From Desulfovibrionaceae bacterium (GTDB taxonomy: Bacteria > Desulfobacterota > Desulfovibrionia > Desulfovibrionales > Desulfovibrionaceae), in contig JAVHLG010000029.1 in NCBI GenBank assembly GCA_031082225.1, positions 1 to 52,296 of the forward strand: a stretch of DNA of 52,296 bases. The letters are read 5' to 3'. Position numbers and translations under genes: made by a program. Under the pieces are notes generated by a model. The model worked only from the letters and a program-made list of their open reading frames with translations. It searched no databases and had not been told where the DNA came from. Positions 12,950 to 21,733 of this stretch are shown here, piece by piece (the stretch's first letter is position 1; each line of letters opens with the position of its first letter).

Positions 12950-13214
12950 TTTTCGCCTCCGTTATCACTTGCTCAAGAGTCGTAGCCATGTTTGAGGCCT
13001 CATCACACCTGGCCCGTAGCATCCTGGCCATGGCCGCAAGCACCCAGGTGGGCACATCGCGGTGACCAGCCGCCCAGCGGCGGACCAGCCTCCCATCCAC
13101 GGCCAGACGGGGGCCCTCCGGATGAACGGGACCAAGCGCCCTGGAAAGCTGGCTCTGCCACTGTTCGCCAAAAACCAAGGGAGCCGCCAGCAACAGCGCA
13201 TCTCGTTTGTTCAT
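12942..13214 (-). CDS. small HTH-like phage protein, 90 aa
   Basis: I chose ATG 13214, which overlaps the ParB-like gene's stop (ATGA); an ATG two codons earlier is possible. The segment VDGRLVRRWAAGHRDVPTWV resembles small phage DNA-binding proteins in which VRRWAAG...VP forms the recognition turn. Probably a regulator acting with the ParB-like protein upstream. Confidence 0.55.
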   Translation of the reverse strand: MNKRDALLLAAPLVFGEQWQSQLSRALGPVHPEGPRLAVDGRLVRRWAAGHRDVPTWVLAAMARMLRARCDEASNMATTLEQVITEAKNA

Positions 13215-13855
13215 TCCCATGACTTGCTGTACTCGTGCTCTTTGAAAAGTTCCGGCAGCCCGGAGCACTGCTTGAACCGCAGCACCTCGTCGGCGTCCAT
13301 CCCCAGTTCCCTGGCCACCTCGTCATCGGTCATCCCGGTCCGCAGCATCCCGGCCACAATGTCCACCATCGGGATCACGCCATGGACACCCCTGGCCCGG
13401 TTGTGGCGGATGGTGGCCGCCATGCGATCCTTGATGTCCGTGCGCCCCTGATTGATCACCGTGACCGGCAAAAATCCCTGCACCCTGCCCCGCACCGCCG
13501 GGCATTCCTTGCCCACCCGATTACGGTGGAACCCGTCCACCACCTCATAGGCGTCCCCGTCTTTGAAGGCCACGATCGGTTGCGTGAACCCATCCTCACG
13601 GATCGACCTTTCAAGCAGTCGCATTTCCGGCGGCGCCACCGTGTTGGGGTTGTAGTCGTTGCCGCGTACCCCATCGGCCGGAACCCACAGCACGCAATCC
13701 ACGGGCTCGGCTCGCATAGGGCTCACCTCGTGCAGCACCTGCCGCACGTGATTCAACACCCGCATGCGCTCCCGGTCAGGCAGTGCAGCCAGTTCCTTGG
13801 CCAACGCCCGAGCTCGGTCCACAATCCCCTCGGTGCAAAAATCCAGCAGGCTCAT
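13211..13855 (-). CDS. ibrB: ParB-like protein, IbrB type
   Basis: 214 residues. A ParB N-terminal (sulfiredoxin-like) domain spans about 55-150: YNPN (68-71), DGFTQPIV (88-95) and the nucleotide-site motif VVDGFHR (105-111). The C-terminal part (MTDDEVARELGMDADEVLRF) is a helix-turn-helix. Proteins of this kind next to a PAPS-reductase-like gene are annotated as IbrB, co-activators of prophage gene expression. Such domains can use CTP or ATP. It overlaps the GNAT gene by four bases. The partner IbrA is one gene upstream, with a GNAT gene inserted between. Confidence 0.75.
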   Translation of the reverse strand: MSLLDFCTEGIVDRARALAKELAALPDRERMRVLNHVRQVLHEVSPMRAEPVDCVLWVPADGVRGNDYNPNTVAPPEMRLLERSIREDGFTQPIVAFKDGDAYEVVDGFHRNRVGKECPAVRGRVQGFLPVTVINQGRTDIKDRMAATIRHNRARGVHGVIPMVDIVAGMLRTGMTDDEVARELGMDADEVLRFKQCSGLPELFKEHEYSKSWE

Positions 13856-14313
13856 CCCTTCCCCCTGGTCATTTTCACGTATTGCCCCCGCCGGGAAATC
13901 TCTTGAAATCCATGCTTGGCATAAATGGAGGCAGTGCTTTCATGACACGTCGTCTGCAATGTTTTCACTTTTTCCATTTTGCTCTCGACGAAATGGACCA
14001 CACGACCAAGAACAGCATCATACAATTCTTTTTTTAAATCGGGGACGATATATACATACTTCACAATCCCCACCGTTCCCGATGCATTCAAGCCGACGCC
14101 GCTCAATCCAATAATACCTACCGGCGCTTCACCTTCTCCGGCGTCGACCAAAAACCACCAGTCGTTGTCGGCAACCGTCATGGGCACGCCAATTTCGGTG
14201 CGTACCGCGGCGGAGGCGAAAAACCTCCCGGCCAGACGGTAAAACTCATCGCCCAAATCCTCGGGCGCAAACACCCGGACCACGAATTCCCGACCCTTGC
14301 GCTTAATTTTCAT
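13852..14313 (-). CDS. GNAT-like acetyltransferase
   Basis: 153 residues. The strand-helix pattern WWFLVDAGEG...VGIIGLSG, then GTVGIVKYVYIVPDLKKELY and CHESTASIYAKHGFQEISRR, is that of a GNAT N-acetyltransferase; STASIYAKHGF corresponds to the usual C-terminal acetyl-CoA-binding helix and strand. Substrate unknown. It sits between IbrA and IbrB with four- and nine-base junctions, so the three should be made together. The phage Mu Mom DNA-modifying enzyme also has a GNAT-type fold, which makes DNA or nucleotide modification a possibility, not a conclusion. Confidence 0.65.
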   Translation of the reverse strand: MKIKRKGREFVVRVFAPEDLGDEFYRLAGRFFASAAVRTEIGVPMTVADNDWWFLVDAGEGEAPVGIIGLSGVGLNASGTVGIVKYVYIVPDLKKELYDAVLGRVVHFVESKMEKVKTLQTTCHESTASIYAKHGFQEISRRGQYVKMTRGKG

Positions 14314-14322
14314 CTCGCCGCC

Positions 14323-15537
14323 TCACAGGTCCGCATAACGCGCCTTGATCTCCAGCAGCCTGTCCGTGTCCTTGCGGCAAAAGCCGAAAGACAGGCTCTT
14401 GCCCATGTCCATCTTGAGCAGGCTGCGGCAGACGCGCCGCCATGACGGTTGCATTTTTTTGCCCTCCAGGCGGATATCCCCCGCGTCGGGCACCTTTTCC
14501 CCTGGGTAGCCATGTTCCGCCCACCAGCCGAAAAACACGTCGATGCGCCTCTGATACACGATGCGCAGATCCTCGGGAAAGCTCATCAAGAGAAAGTCGG
14601 CGTACTGCCGCCAGCTCGAAAATGTGGGAGGCAGGCCGACGCCGCCGTGATATCCCAGAAATTTCTGCCGGGCGTAATGGGCCGCCCAGTTCGCCCCCTC
14701 GACCCGTTGCACGATCCGGAACCAGGTGTCCGGCTCCACCTTGTGAAACAGGTCCAACCCCTTGCGTTGATCGTCGCCGTAGGGCTGACAAATACGCATC
14801 TCCGCAAACGGCACCCCGGCCAGATGCATCAGGTCATACAGTCTGTTATAGGGCAGTCCATTGTCGTGGACGTACTTCCAGAGATCCTCAAAACGCCAGT
14901 CGTAAATGGGATACATACTTACGGACTTTGCCTTGCCCGAAGACATGGATGTCCATGCCTTGCCTTGGTAGGCGCATTTTTTGATCTTTTCCCCTTTGCG
15001 CACCGCCTTGTAGCGGTTCAGGCTTTCGTCGGCCCGAATGCCCACCAAAAAGACCGCCCCGTCATCACCGGCCAGCCACTCGTTGAACGCCGGGACAAAC
15101 TCCTCGAACTCCATTCGATGTTTATAAAACGGGAAATACCCCGGGTCAGAAATAACCGCCGGATGGTCGGGCAGCGGCCGTACCCAGTTCGCCTCTTCGC
15201 CGGGCTCCCAGCAGCACCAGTAAGGCTTGAACGCCGACGAAGCGTTGCGCAGATTGAGCGGCAGGCAGATCCACCACGGCCGCACTCCGGGCAATGCGAA
15301 CATGTCGCGCACATGATCCATGGTCGCCCGATATTGTCCCTCCAGGTCAATCAGCATGGCGTCCACAGGAAGACGTCCTCTCTCCCTGGCGACCTGCAGA
15401 GCCAGGTGCATGGTGACCGTCGAGTCCTTACCTCCGGACAAGGCCACACAAACGCGCGGGAACGTGTCGAACGCCCAATTGATCCGTTCAAGGGCCGCCT
15501 CGTAGACATTTTGATCCAGATTGAAACGCTTGCTCAT
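14323..15537 (-). CDS. ibrA: PAPS-reductase-like protein, IbrA type
   Basis: 404 residues of the adenine nucleotide alpha hydrolase fold. The PP-loop SGGKDST (34-40) binds ATP; FLVGIRADES and MYPIYDWRFEDLWKYV are typical of the DUF3440/IbrA group. In the known family these proteins are annotated as co-activators of prophage gene expression or as sulfurtransferase-like enzymes. Its ATG overlaps the SNF2 helicase stop (ATGA), and ParB-like IbrB lies downstream. It could activate a nucleotide for sulfur or other transfer to nucleic acid; the substrate is unknown. Confidence 0.8.
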   Translation of the reverse strand: MSKRFNLDQNVYEAALERINWAFDTFPRVCVALSGGKDSTVTMHLALQVARERGRLPVDAMLIDLEGQYRATMDHVRDMFALPGVRPWWICLPLNLRNASSAFKPYWCCWEPGEEANWVRPLPDHPAVISDPGYFPFYKHRMEFEEFVPAFNEWLAGDDGAVFLVGIRADESLNRYKAVRKGEKIKKCAYQGKAWTSMSSGKAKSVSMYPIYDWRFEDLWKYVHDNGLPYNRLYDLMHLAGVPFAEMRICQPYGDDQRKGLDLFHKVEPDTWFRIVQRVEGANWAAHYARQKFLGYHGGVGLPPTFSSWRQYADFLLMSFPEDLRIVYQRRIDVFFGWWAEHGYPGEKVPDAGDIRLEGKKMQPSWRRVCRSLLKMDMGKSLSFGFCRKDTDRLLEIKARYADL

Positions 15538-16940
15538 AATGACATGATCAACCTTTTAAGAGATTTTTTGCTGTGCCGCACCTTTGACACCTCCTCACGA
15601 AATGAGGATAAGACGTTGCCTTTCGCCCACAGCGCCTCCATGATTTTTTTATCGATGCTGTCCCTCATGACAATATCGAAATAGGTCACGGCCCGGGTCT
15701 GCCCGATCCGGTGCACCCGGTCTTCAGCCTGAAGTCGTTCACTGTACTTGAAGCTGTTATTGTAGAACACGCAATACGCCGCCTCGACGACCGTCAGTCC
15801 TCGACCGCCTGCTGTCGGCGTCCCCACCAAAAAACGGGCATCCCGGCGAAAGCGGGCCAGCTCCTGGTTCCGTCTGCGCTCGTTGAACCGGCCATGGTAT
15901 TGCGCCACCGCCTCGGGCCCGTAGTTCTCGACCAGTACCCGGACAATGTCCGCCATGTCTTTCTGAAATTTTCCCCAGATAATCACCTTCTCGCCGGCCG
16001 GGATGTCTTCGAGGATGGACAGCAGCGTCGAAGTGCGGCGATGGTGCAGCAACTCCGTAAACCAGACGTCTTTATTTGAAGTATAGTACCCGCTGGCCAC
16101 GGCCTGCAAAGCCGTGAACAGCCGGAAAATCGCCAGTTGATCGAAATTGTCGTACGACAGGATGTTAAAAAGGGTATCCCATTTCGCCCTCTGATAGGCG
16201 TCCTGCTGGTCCCCGGTCATCCCAAAATAACGCGTCTCGTAGAGTTTCTCCGGGAGATCAAGACATTCCTCTTTCGTCACCTGATAGACATAGGGGGCCA
16301 CCTTGGCCGCCAGATACTCGACGTTGTGGACCCTCCGGATCATCCCCGGGAAACGGTCGGAATATTCGATGTGGTTGCGCTCGAACGCATACCACGAGGT
16401 GTACCCCAGGATTTTCGGGGACAGAAAATACATCTGGGCAAACAGGTCGGTCACTCCCTGGGAAAGAGGCGTCCCGGTAAGAACCATCCGGAACCGCGCC
16501 CGTTTGCCGATCTCGATCAGCCATTTTGTCCGCTGGGCGAAAAAACCCTTGATCTTGTCCGATTCGTCCACCACCACGAACGTCCGGTCGGTGACCAGGG
16601 CATTGACGGCCAGGATCACCCGCCGCGACAGGCTCATGGATTCCAGCCCGACTACCACGAAAAACGCATCCGGAAGACGGCGAACCGTTGTTTTGTCGTT
16701 GAAGACAGCCACCGTGACATCAGCGCAATGTTTCGAAACCTCCCCCTCGATCGTCTCCTTGAGAGACACCGGGCAAAACCAGACCACGCGATCAATCCGC
16801 CGTTGCCGCCTCGCAATAACTTCCAACGCCGTGCGGGTCTTTCCCGTGCCCATATCCATGAACAGCCCGCCGACCCTGGTCGGCAGCATCCTCTCGACCG
16901 GCTTGACTTGATGCGGCCGCAAATCCGTGACGAGGCGCAT
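15534..16940 (-). CDS. SNF2-family DNA translocase/helicase
   Basis: 468 residues, nearly only the two RecA-like domains. Walker A MGTGKT (30-35), Walker B as DESD (125-128, a variant of DEAH), motif III LTGTP (154-158), and motif VI EDRVHRIGQ near the C-terminus. SNF2 enzymes pump along double-stranded DNA and remodel proteins on it. The upstream gene encodes a HARP-like protein and starts this protein one base after its own stop. With IbrA and IbrB downstream it forms a tight operon, suggesting a nucleic-acid-centred complex. Confidence 0.88.
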   Translation of the reverse strand: MRLVTDLRPHQVKPVERMLPTRVGGLFMDMGTGKTRTALEVIARRQRRIDRVVWFCPVSLKETIEGEVSKHCADVTVAVFNDKTTVRRLPDAFFVVVGLESMSLSRRVILAVNALVTDRTFVVVDESDKIKGFFAQRTKWLIEIGKRARFRMVLTGTPLSQGVTDLFAQMYFLSPKILGYTSWYAFERNHIEYSDRFPGMIRRVHNVEYLAAKVAPYVYQVTKEECLDLPEKLYETRYFGMTGDQQDAYQRAKWDTLFNILSYDNFDQLAIFRLFTALQAVASGYYTSNKDVWFTELLHHRRTSTLLSILEDIPAGEKVIIWGKFQKDMADIVRVLVENYGPEAVAQYHGRFNERRRNQELARFRRDARFLVGTPTAGGRGLTVVEAAYCVFYNNSFKYSERLQAEDRVHRIGQTRAVTYFDIVMRDSIDKKIMEALWAKGNVLSSFREEVSKVRHSKKSLKRLIMSL

Positions 16941-18038
16941 CTAATCCTCCTCGTCCTTGAGATCGGGATCGATCCCCACCTCGGCCGGAGGCGCAAGAAC
17001 CGGACGCCCCTTGCTTGGTGGCGGTGTCTTTGGATGGAGCGGGGCAGGGTCGACCACAAGGCTTGCCGCCCGGGCCGCCTGGGCTCGCTCCACCAACTCC
17101 TGCGCTCCTGGCGAAAGAGCAAACTCGTTCACCTCCGCGAAACCAAGAACCTCCTCGAACGCCTCGGACGGAACCACCACGTCCGGCTTTGAATATTTCG
17201 CCCCGGGCAGCCTCTTGGCATCCTTGTAAAAATCCTCGCCGAACGGCCAATAGATGGCGAACCATCCGGCGTAATCACCCGCAGTCCGCTTCTTGACCAT
17301 CCGGCGTTTTTCTTCGGCATATTCCCCGGCCACGGCCTTGCGCCGTATCTCCGGGTCCATGATTCGGACAATGAATCCTCCGGCCAGGAGCCGATGTCCA
17401 AGCTCGGCCATCCTGTCCTGAATCGTGCCGCCAAGCGCAGAATACGTCTTTTCCCACTGGCCATTCCGCCACCGGAAGCCAAGCCCCATGCGGACGATTT
17501 TCCGGAAATCCTCATCCTTCTCGGGCAGACGGACGTGCACGGTTGTCCCGACGCTTCCGATTTCGGCGATCAACTCACATACCGGATTCGTTGGGCGGAG
17601 GGTTGCCTCGGCCTCGGCAATCAGAGCGTTCTCTCCAAAATGCTCGGTGGGAAGTTTCGCGGTGTAGCGGCGAATCGTTTCCTCCCACTCGCCGTACCGG
17701 TTGTCGATCCACCATGAGGCGGATCGCTCCTTTCTCACCTCGCCCCAGGCACGTGCTCCGATGCCGGTGATCGCGGAAATAGGAGTGTGCTCGATCAGTT
17801 TGCGACGGATGACCGCCGCCCAGGCCACCTGTGCGGGTGTCCCCTCCAACTCCGGCAGGCCGTATTCTTCACCCCAGGTAATGGCCTCCTGCCTTTCGCG
17901 CTCCAAAAATTTTTTATGGCAGTCATCACAACATCTGTCCCAGTTTCGGACCCTACGCGCCCGGTATGCCCGGTTGCCCATAATATCGACGACATACTCC
18001 TCGCCACAATCAACGCAAACGACGGTCTCACGACTCAT
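16941..18038 (-). CDS. zinc-finger protein with HARP-like domain
   Basis: 365 residues from ATG 18038 (GGAGGG upstream). A zinc finger CVDCGEEY...CCDDCHKK occupies the first ~45 residues. The middle segment FRKIVRMGLGFRWRNGQWEK and the following helix resemble the HARP domain that binds DNA in SMARCAL1-type SNF2 enzymes. The C-terminal 50 residues are proline-rich and acidic. Because the SNF2 enzyme is the next gene, this looks like a split-off DNA-binding partner. The HARP call is by eye. Confidence 0.55.
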   Translation of the reverse strand: MSRETVVCVDCGEEYVVDIMGNRAYRARRVRNWDRCCDDCHKKFLERERQEAITWGEEYGLPELEGTPAQVAWAAVIRRKLIEHTPISAITGIGARAWGEVRKERSASWWIDNRYGEWEETIRRYTAKLPTEHFGENALIAEAEATLRPTNPVCELIAEIGSVGTTVHVRLPEKDEDFRKIVRMGLGFRWRNGQWEKTYSALGGTIQDRMAELGHRLLAGGFIVRIMDPEIRRKAVAGEYAEEKRRMVKKRTAGDYAGWFAIYWPFGEDFYKDAKRLPGAKYSKPDVVVPSEAFEEVLGFAEVNEFALSPGAQELVERAQAARAASLVVDPAPLHPKTPPPSKGRPVLAPPAEVGIDPDLKDEED

Positions 18039-18084
18039 GGGGTTTCCCTCCATTTCCAGGGGCAATGCCGCCGGGGTTATTGTA

Positions 18085-18510
18085 CTATTTTACAGCATCA
18101 AGTTTTTTCAAAATGCTATTTTTCAACAACGAAAATTCCTTCGAAAAATTTTCTGGATAGTCAAGAAACTGCTTTGCATTCTCGTCAACTGCGGCATAGA
18201 ACAAGGCCTGCTGCACAGCCCCCAGTTCCCCATGCAACATCGCTATACGCACGTCGTCATCATCCTCATCGCGCATTCCCCTATTAATCCTATCCAGGCT
18301 CCATAACAGAGACAAGGCTTGCGCCAGGACGAACGGCTGATAATGACGCGGGGCCGGGTCGTCCAGGCACGCGCCCATGGAATTTCCTGGAAGTTCCGCG
18401 TGAATGGCGCGAATCGTCGCCACCATCGACTGTCTAAAAACCCACGCCTCACTCTCTGTAAAAGAAACTATGCATGGCGTCATGCCGCTCAATGGTTGTC
18501 CGTGGTACAT
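18085..18510 (-). CDS. hypothetical first gene of the SNF2/Ibr operon, 141 aa
   Basis: Starts MYHGQPLSGM at 18510 with AAAGGGGG upstream. A helical protein (AWVFRQSMVATIRAIHAEL, VLAQALSLLWSLDRI) with an acidic cluster DEDDDD. No family recognised. The leader is only ~20 bases from the promoter. Confidence 0.6.
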   Translation of the reverse strand: MYHGQPLSGMTPCIVSFTESEAWVFRQSMVATIRAIHAELPGNSMGACLDDPAPRHYQPFVLAQALSLLWSLDRINRGMRDEDDDDVRIAMLHGELGAVQQALFYAAVDENAKQFLDYPENFSKEFSLLKNSILKKLDAVK

Positions 18511-18528
18511 GGTGCCCCCTTTTTCTGA

Positions 18529-18542
18529 CCCTAGTATTAGGG
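18529..18542. promoter_or_regulatory. palindromic operator on the -10 box
   Basis: CCCTA-GTAT-TAGGG, a perfect inverted repeat that covers the -10 of the promoter at 18534-18562. A repressor bound here would block the SNF2/Ibr operon. Confidence 0.65.
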
Positions 18543-18562
18543 ACAAATTTCCGGCCCGTCAA
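18534..18562 (-). promoter_or_regulatory. sigma-70 promoter of the SNF2/Ibr operon
   Basis: Minus strand: -35 TTGACG (18557-18562), 17-base spacer, -10 TAATAC (18534-18539). Five of six -35 bases match the consensus, at ideal spacing. It lies directly after the late-operon terminator and upstream of the gene starting at 18510. Confidence 0.8.
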
Positions 18563-18575
18563 TACCCTTTTCGCA

Positions 18576-18600
18576 AATAAAAAACCCGGCTTTCGCCGGG
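18576..18600 (-). terminator. terminator of the late operon
   Basis: Minus strand: stem CCCGGC/GCCGGG with a four-base loop (18585-18600) followed by a T-rich run (18576-18584). It ends transcription of the tail genes and shields the promoter next to it. Confidence 0.9.
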
Positions 18601-18632
18601 CACTCCCTCTCCGCTCCATCCCCCGCGCCACC

Positions 18633-18899
18633 TCACCCCCTTAACCGATACCGCCCCTCCCGCACCTCGATCCGGCCGCTGGCCAGGAGCTGGCGCACGG
18701 TGCGCGGCTGCTCGCCCGGCGGCACGTCGAGCTGCAGCCGCAAAAGCGGTTCGTAGGTCATGACCAGGGCGCCCGCGCGACGCCTCGCCGTGGCCGTCGA
18801 GCACGTGCCGTAGTCCATGATCAGCCGCCCGGCGTCCAGCCGCACCCGGCAGCCCTCGGCCGTGAGCGCGGCCAGCGGATCGAAAACGCGATCATGCAT
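18633..18899 (-). CDS. TubC-docking-like small protein, 88 aa
   Basis: Starts MHDRVFDPLAALTAEG at 18899, overlapping the upstream stop (ATGA). The beginning LAALTAEGCRVRLDAGRLIM resembles the N-terminal TubC docking domain often seen in small phage proteins at the end of tail operons, and the C-terminal VRQLLASGRIEVREGRYRL is a winged-helix-like strand pair. Function in phages is not known. Confidence 0.5.
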   Translation of the reverse strand: MHDRVFDPLAALTAEGCRVRLDAGRLIMDYGTCSTATARRRAGALVMTYEPLLRLQLDVPPGEQPRTVRQLLASGRIEVREGRYRLRG

Positions 18900-19624
18900 C
18901 ACGCCCCCGGCGCGTCCGGCCACACGATCCCGGCCGTCTCCGCCAGCACGGCCAAATGGCTCGTCGCCGCCCGGACCAGCAATTTGCCGCGTCTCCGGCG
19001 CTCCTTGACCGCCGCGCCGTAGGACATCCAGGCCGCCCGGTCGGCCAGCACCGCCTCGGCCACGTCGCGGATCGACACCACGCCCACCGTGTCCGCCAGC
19101 GCCGCCTGCTCGGCCGCCAGAAACGGATAGGCCGCCGTGTCCAGGGGGTCGGGCGCGGCCACGGCCCGGGCCGCCTCCTCGGCCGTGTGCTGATATTCCA
19201 GGGCCTGGCCCGCGCCCGGGGTCAGGACTGCAAGCCGCCGCCGCTCGGCCTCGGCGTCGATGGCCGCGCAGGCCGCCGCCTTGACCGCGTCCAGATCCCG
19301 GACCACCCCCCCCGCCAGCACCGGGGCATGCTCCGGCCGGTCCACGACGGCCGTGCCCGCCGCGAAATCCGCCTGGAAAATCTCCACGGCCAGGGCGTCG
19401 TCCAGACAGCGGACCACGGCGACCACGCCCGGCAGGACGGTCTGCGGCGCGACCTGGTGGCCGTCGTCATCGCAAACCGCAGGCCGCTCCAGCACCGGTC
19501 CCAGGTGCCCGACGCCGTGGCGCGGGCTGGTCATCACCACCTCGCCGTCCACGGCCAGCCCGAGCGGGGTCAGGTCGTCGACCAGGGCCTGTTTCGTCGG
19601 CGCATGCAGAAAGATGTCGATCAT
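18899..19624 (-). CDS. tail fibre assembly-like protein
   Basis: 241 residues. Beta-rich N-terminal half (HAPTKQALVDDLTPLGLAVD), then DLDAVKAAACAAIDAEAERR, a phrase typical of DUF4376-type phage tail fibre chaperones. It directly follows the large fibre-like gene, as fibre chaperones usually do. Confidence 0.55.
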   Translation of the reverse strand: MIDIFLHAPTKQALVDDLTPLGLAVDGEVVMTSPRHGVGHLGPVLERPAVCDDDGHQVAPQTVLPGVVAVVRCLDDALAVEIFQADFAAGTAVVDRPEHAPVLAGGVVRDLDAVKAAACAAIDAEAERRRLAVLTPGAGQALEYQHTAEEAARAVAAPDPLDTAAYPFLAAEQAALADTVGVVSIRDVAEAVLADRAAWMSYGAAVKERRRRGKLLVRAATSHLAVLAETAGIVWPDAPGA

Positions 19625-19633
19625 GGATGTTCC

Positions 19634-21442
19634 TTACAGGGTTATGGCTTGAAGTTGTGTGGATGTCAGGGCGCGAGGGAAATAGGCCAGATGACGAATT
19701 GTGTTGTTCCAATAAAATGTCCCAAGATGATTCGTGCCAATCCGAGCGGTGGTCATTCCTGTGGGGATCGTTCCAGTGGTATCCTCCCCAGGAGTTCCCC
19801 CGTTCAATGACAACCGGAACTCGTTTGCTTTCCAAGAAAACGCTACCTTGAAATCACTGTCGAGTGAAATAGCACTACTGCTGACAGCCGCTTGGGTTGT
19901 GCCACCAGAAACAACAATCCCGCGAATCGCGGTAGAGTATTTATCTATCACCACTCGATTATTTGATGTTCCATCATCAATTTGAATCATCGTTTGGGAA
20001 GAACCTGAAGGTGCGTTTCCTGCTGGCGTCCGCCCAACAATAAACACCGTCCCCTCTGCCGTATTGAACTCAATCCCGCTCAAAGCAACGGTACAAACGT
20101 CCGCAGCGCGGGTGACAGCGGTGTTGGCGGTCTGAATGTAGGAGGTTGGGAAGGGGTTGGCCTCGAATTGCATCCCCCAGATGTAGATGCCAGATGCTCC
20201 ATCACCGTCGTAGGAAACAGACGTTCCACTGTGCAAGAACATCGTTATCAAAGCACTCGCCGTAGCGGTTGCTGTTGCCGTCAGCCAACAACGGTATACA
20301 CCGTTACCCATGTCCTCAATGCCAACAGAACCAGCACCCGGACCAGCCGTTACAGTCCCGGCTGAAGCGTTGATATCGACATAACAGTTTGCAACAAAAG
20401 ACGCGGCAGGAAATTGCGGGACAATCCTGGTACGCTCTCCTGCTTTCACAAAAACAGAAAAGGTGTACGTCGTGCCAGAAGTCACGGAGATCGTTTGGGC
20501 TGCGTAATGACTATTCGCGGCAGTCGCATCCTCGACTAATTTGTCTGCCGTAGCCGTGCCGTCCGGGGCCAAGGGAGAGGCCACATTGGAAGTCACCGTG
20601 GCACGAGCGAGGCTGTGGATCGTCGCTATCGCGGAATACGTCCCTGTCGCGCTACTGGTTACGCCGGTCACAGTGCCGGAGAACGTGCCAGTGATCGAGG
20701 ACAGCCCCAGGACAGAGCCGTCCACGGAGGCGACGACGCCCGAGCCGGTTGTGCCATTGACCGTCTCACCGATTTGGAACGTACCAGAAACGCCCGTAAG
20801 AGTCAGGGCGCGGACGACGTTGAGTTTTTCGCTGTAGAGCCAGTTGTTCGTCCCTGCCACTTCCACCCGCAGGCCACGGATCAGACCAGTAAGAGGATCA
20901 TATTCGAACCTTGTCGCGTTGGTCGTCTCCGATTCCAGCAGGCCCATCGGGTTGGTGCGATAGCCGCTGGACGCTCTGGTGAACGAAGCCGTGGCAGGCA
21001 GTGCCAAGGTCGGGGCGAAAAAATTAAACGTCGGGAGAGGCAACCCCACGAACTCGCCCACGGTGTCCCGCAACCAGGACATGAAAGCCTGCCTTTGCGC
21101 AGATACCGGCGTCACCCGAGCCGTATCCGTCCCGGCCACGGCCTCGGTGGAGGTCGCAAGTTCCACTGCCCCGAGGCGTTCCGTCGTGCCCCGGATCAGG
21201 CTGTCCAGGTTGTCGTTGTTCCACCAGATTTGCGCCAGATTTGCCGTAAGCACACCGGAATCCAGGACCACCGTCACCGACGTGGACGGGGCCGAAAAGC
21301 TGGACGCCGTGACCGTGCCGTAGCGCAGGCCGTCCGCGCCGCAGTCGCATTTGACCCGCACGCCCGCAGGCAGTTGCGCCGTCAAATCGCCGGAGGCGGT
21401 GAACGCCCCGGCTGAAACGTAGGTCGCCGCGACGCCGCTCAT
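19634..21442 (-). CDS. tail fibre / receptor-binding protein with LamG-like end
   Basis: 602 residues from ATG 21442 (ATGA overlap with the previous stop). The N-terminal part resembles a tail-attachment region (NDNLDSLIRGTTERLGAVEL). The C-terminal ~180 residues read as a concanavalin/LamG-type jelly roll (VFIVGRTPAGN, FKVAFSWKANEFRLSLNGGT, then TIRHLAYFPRALTSTQLQAI), a domain phages use to bind cell-surface sugars. Base composition is lower in GC than the neighbours over 19700-20800, which suggests an exchanged module. Host range would be set here. Confidence 0.75.
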   Translation of the reverse strand: MSGVAATYVSAGAFTASGDLTAQLPAGVRVKCDCGADGLRYGTVTASSFSAPSTSVTVVLDSGVLTANLAQIWWNNDNLDSLIRGTTERLGAVELATSTEAVAGTDTARVTPVSAQRQAFMSWLRDTVGEFVGLPLPTFNFFAPTLALPATASFTRASSGYRTNPMGLLESETTNATRFEYDPLTGLIRGLRVEVAGTNNWLYSEKLNVVRALTLTGVSGTFQIGETVNGTTGSGVVASVDGSVLGLSSITGTFSGTVTGVTSSATGTYSAIATIHSLARATVTSNVASPLAPDGTATADKLVEDATAANSHYAAQTISVTSGTTYTFSVFVKAGERTRIVPQFPAASFVANCYVDINASAGTVTAGPGAGSVGIEDMGNGVYRCWLTATATATASALITMFLHSGTSVSYDGDGASGIYIWGMQFEANPFPTSYIQTANTAVTRAADVCTVALSGIEFNTAEGTVFIVGRTPAGNAPSGSSQTMIQIDDGTSNNRVVIDKYSTAIRGIVVSGGTTQAAVSSSAISLDSDFKVAFSWKANEFRLSLNGGTPGEDTTGTIPTGMTTARIGTNHLGTFYWNNTIRHLAYFPRALTSTQLQAITL

Positions 21443-21726
21443 GCGCACCCCCCGAATTTTTCATAGATCGTGAGCGTGGCGCACTCGCCAAGGCCCGTCC
21501 AGCCGTTCATGGTGAACGCCGCGTGCAGGCGGTAGACGCCGGACTGCTCCAGGTCACCGGCCGCCGTGGTGTGCACCAACTTCGTGCCGTCCACCGTCGC
21601 CGACCACTCGACCTCTGTGCCGTCCGGCTGCCGCACCAGAATTTTGCATCCCGTGGCCCCGGCCAGGTCCACGCCCGTGTCCAGCTCCACGGCCAGCCCC
21701 ACGTCGCCGACGTAATTTTTTCCCAT
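21439..21726 (-). CDS. BppU/Ig-like baseplate-associated protein, 95 aa
   Basis: ATG 21726. Strands DVGLAVELDTGVDLAGATG, VRQPDGTEVEWSATV and GVYRLHAAFTMNGWTGLGEC match the small Ig-like domain (BppU N-terminal type) found in phage tail tips and fibre anchors. It probably sits between tail tip and fibre. Confidence 0.6.
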   Translation of the reverse strand: MGKNYVGDVGLAVELDTGVDLAGATGCKILVRQPDGTEVEWSATVDGTKLVHTTAAGDLEQSGVYRLHAAFTMNGWTGLGECATLTIYEKFGGCA

Positions 21727-21733
21727 CACGCAC

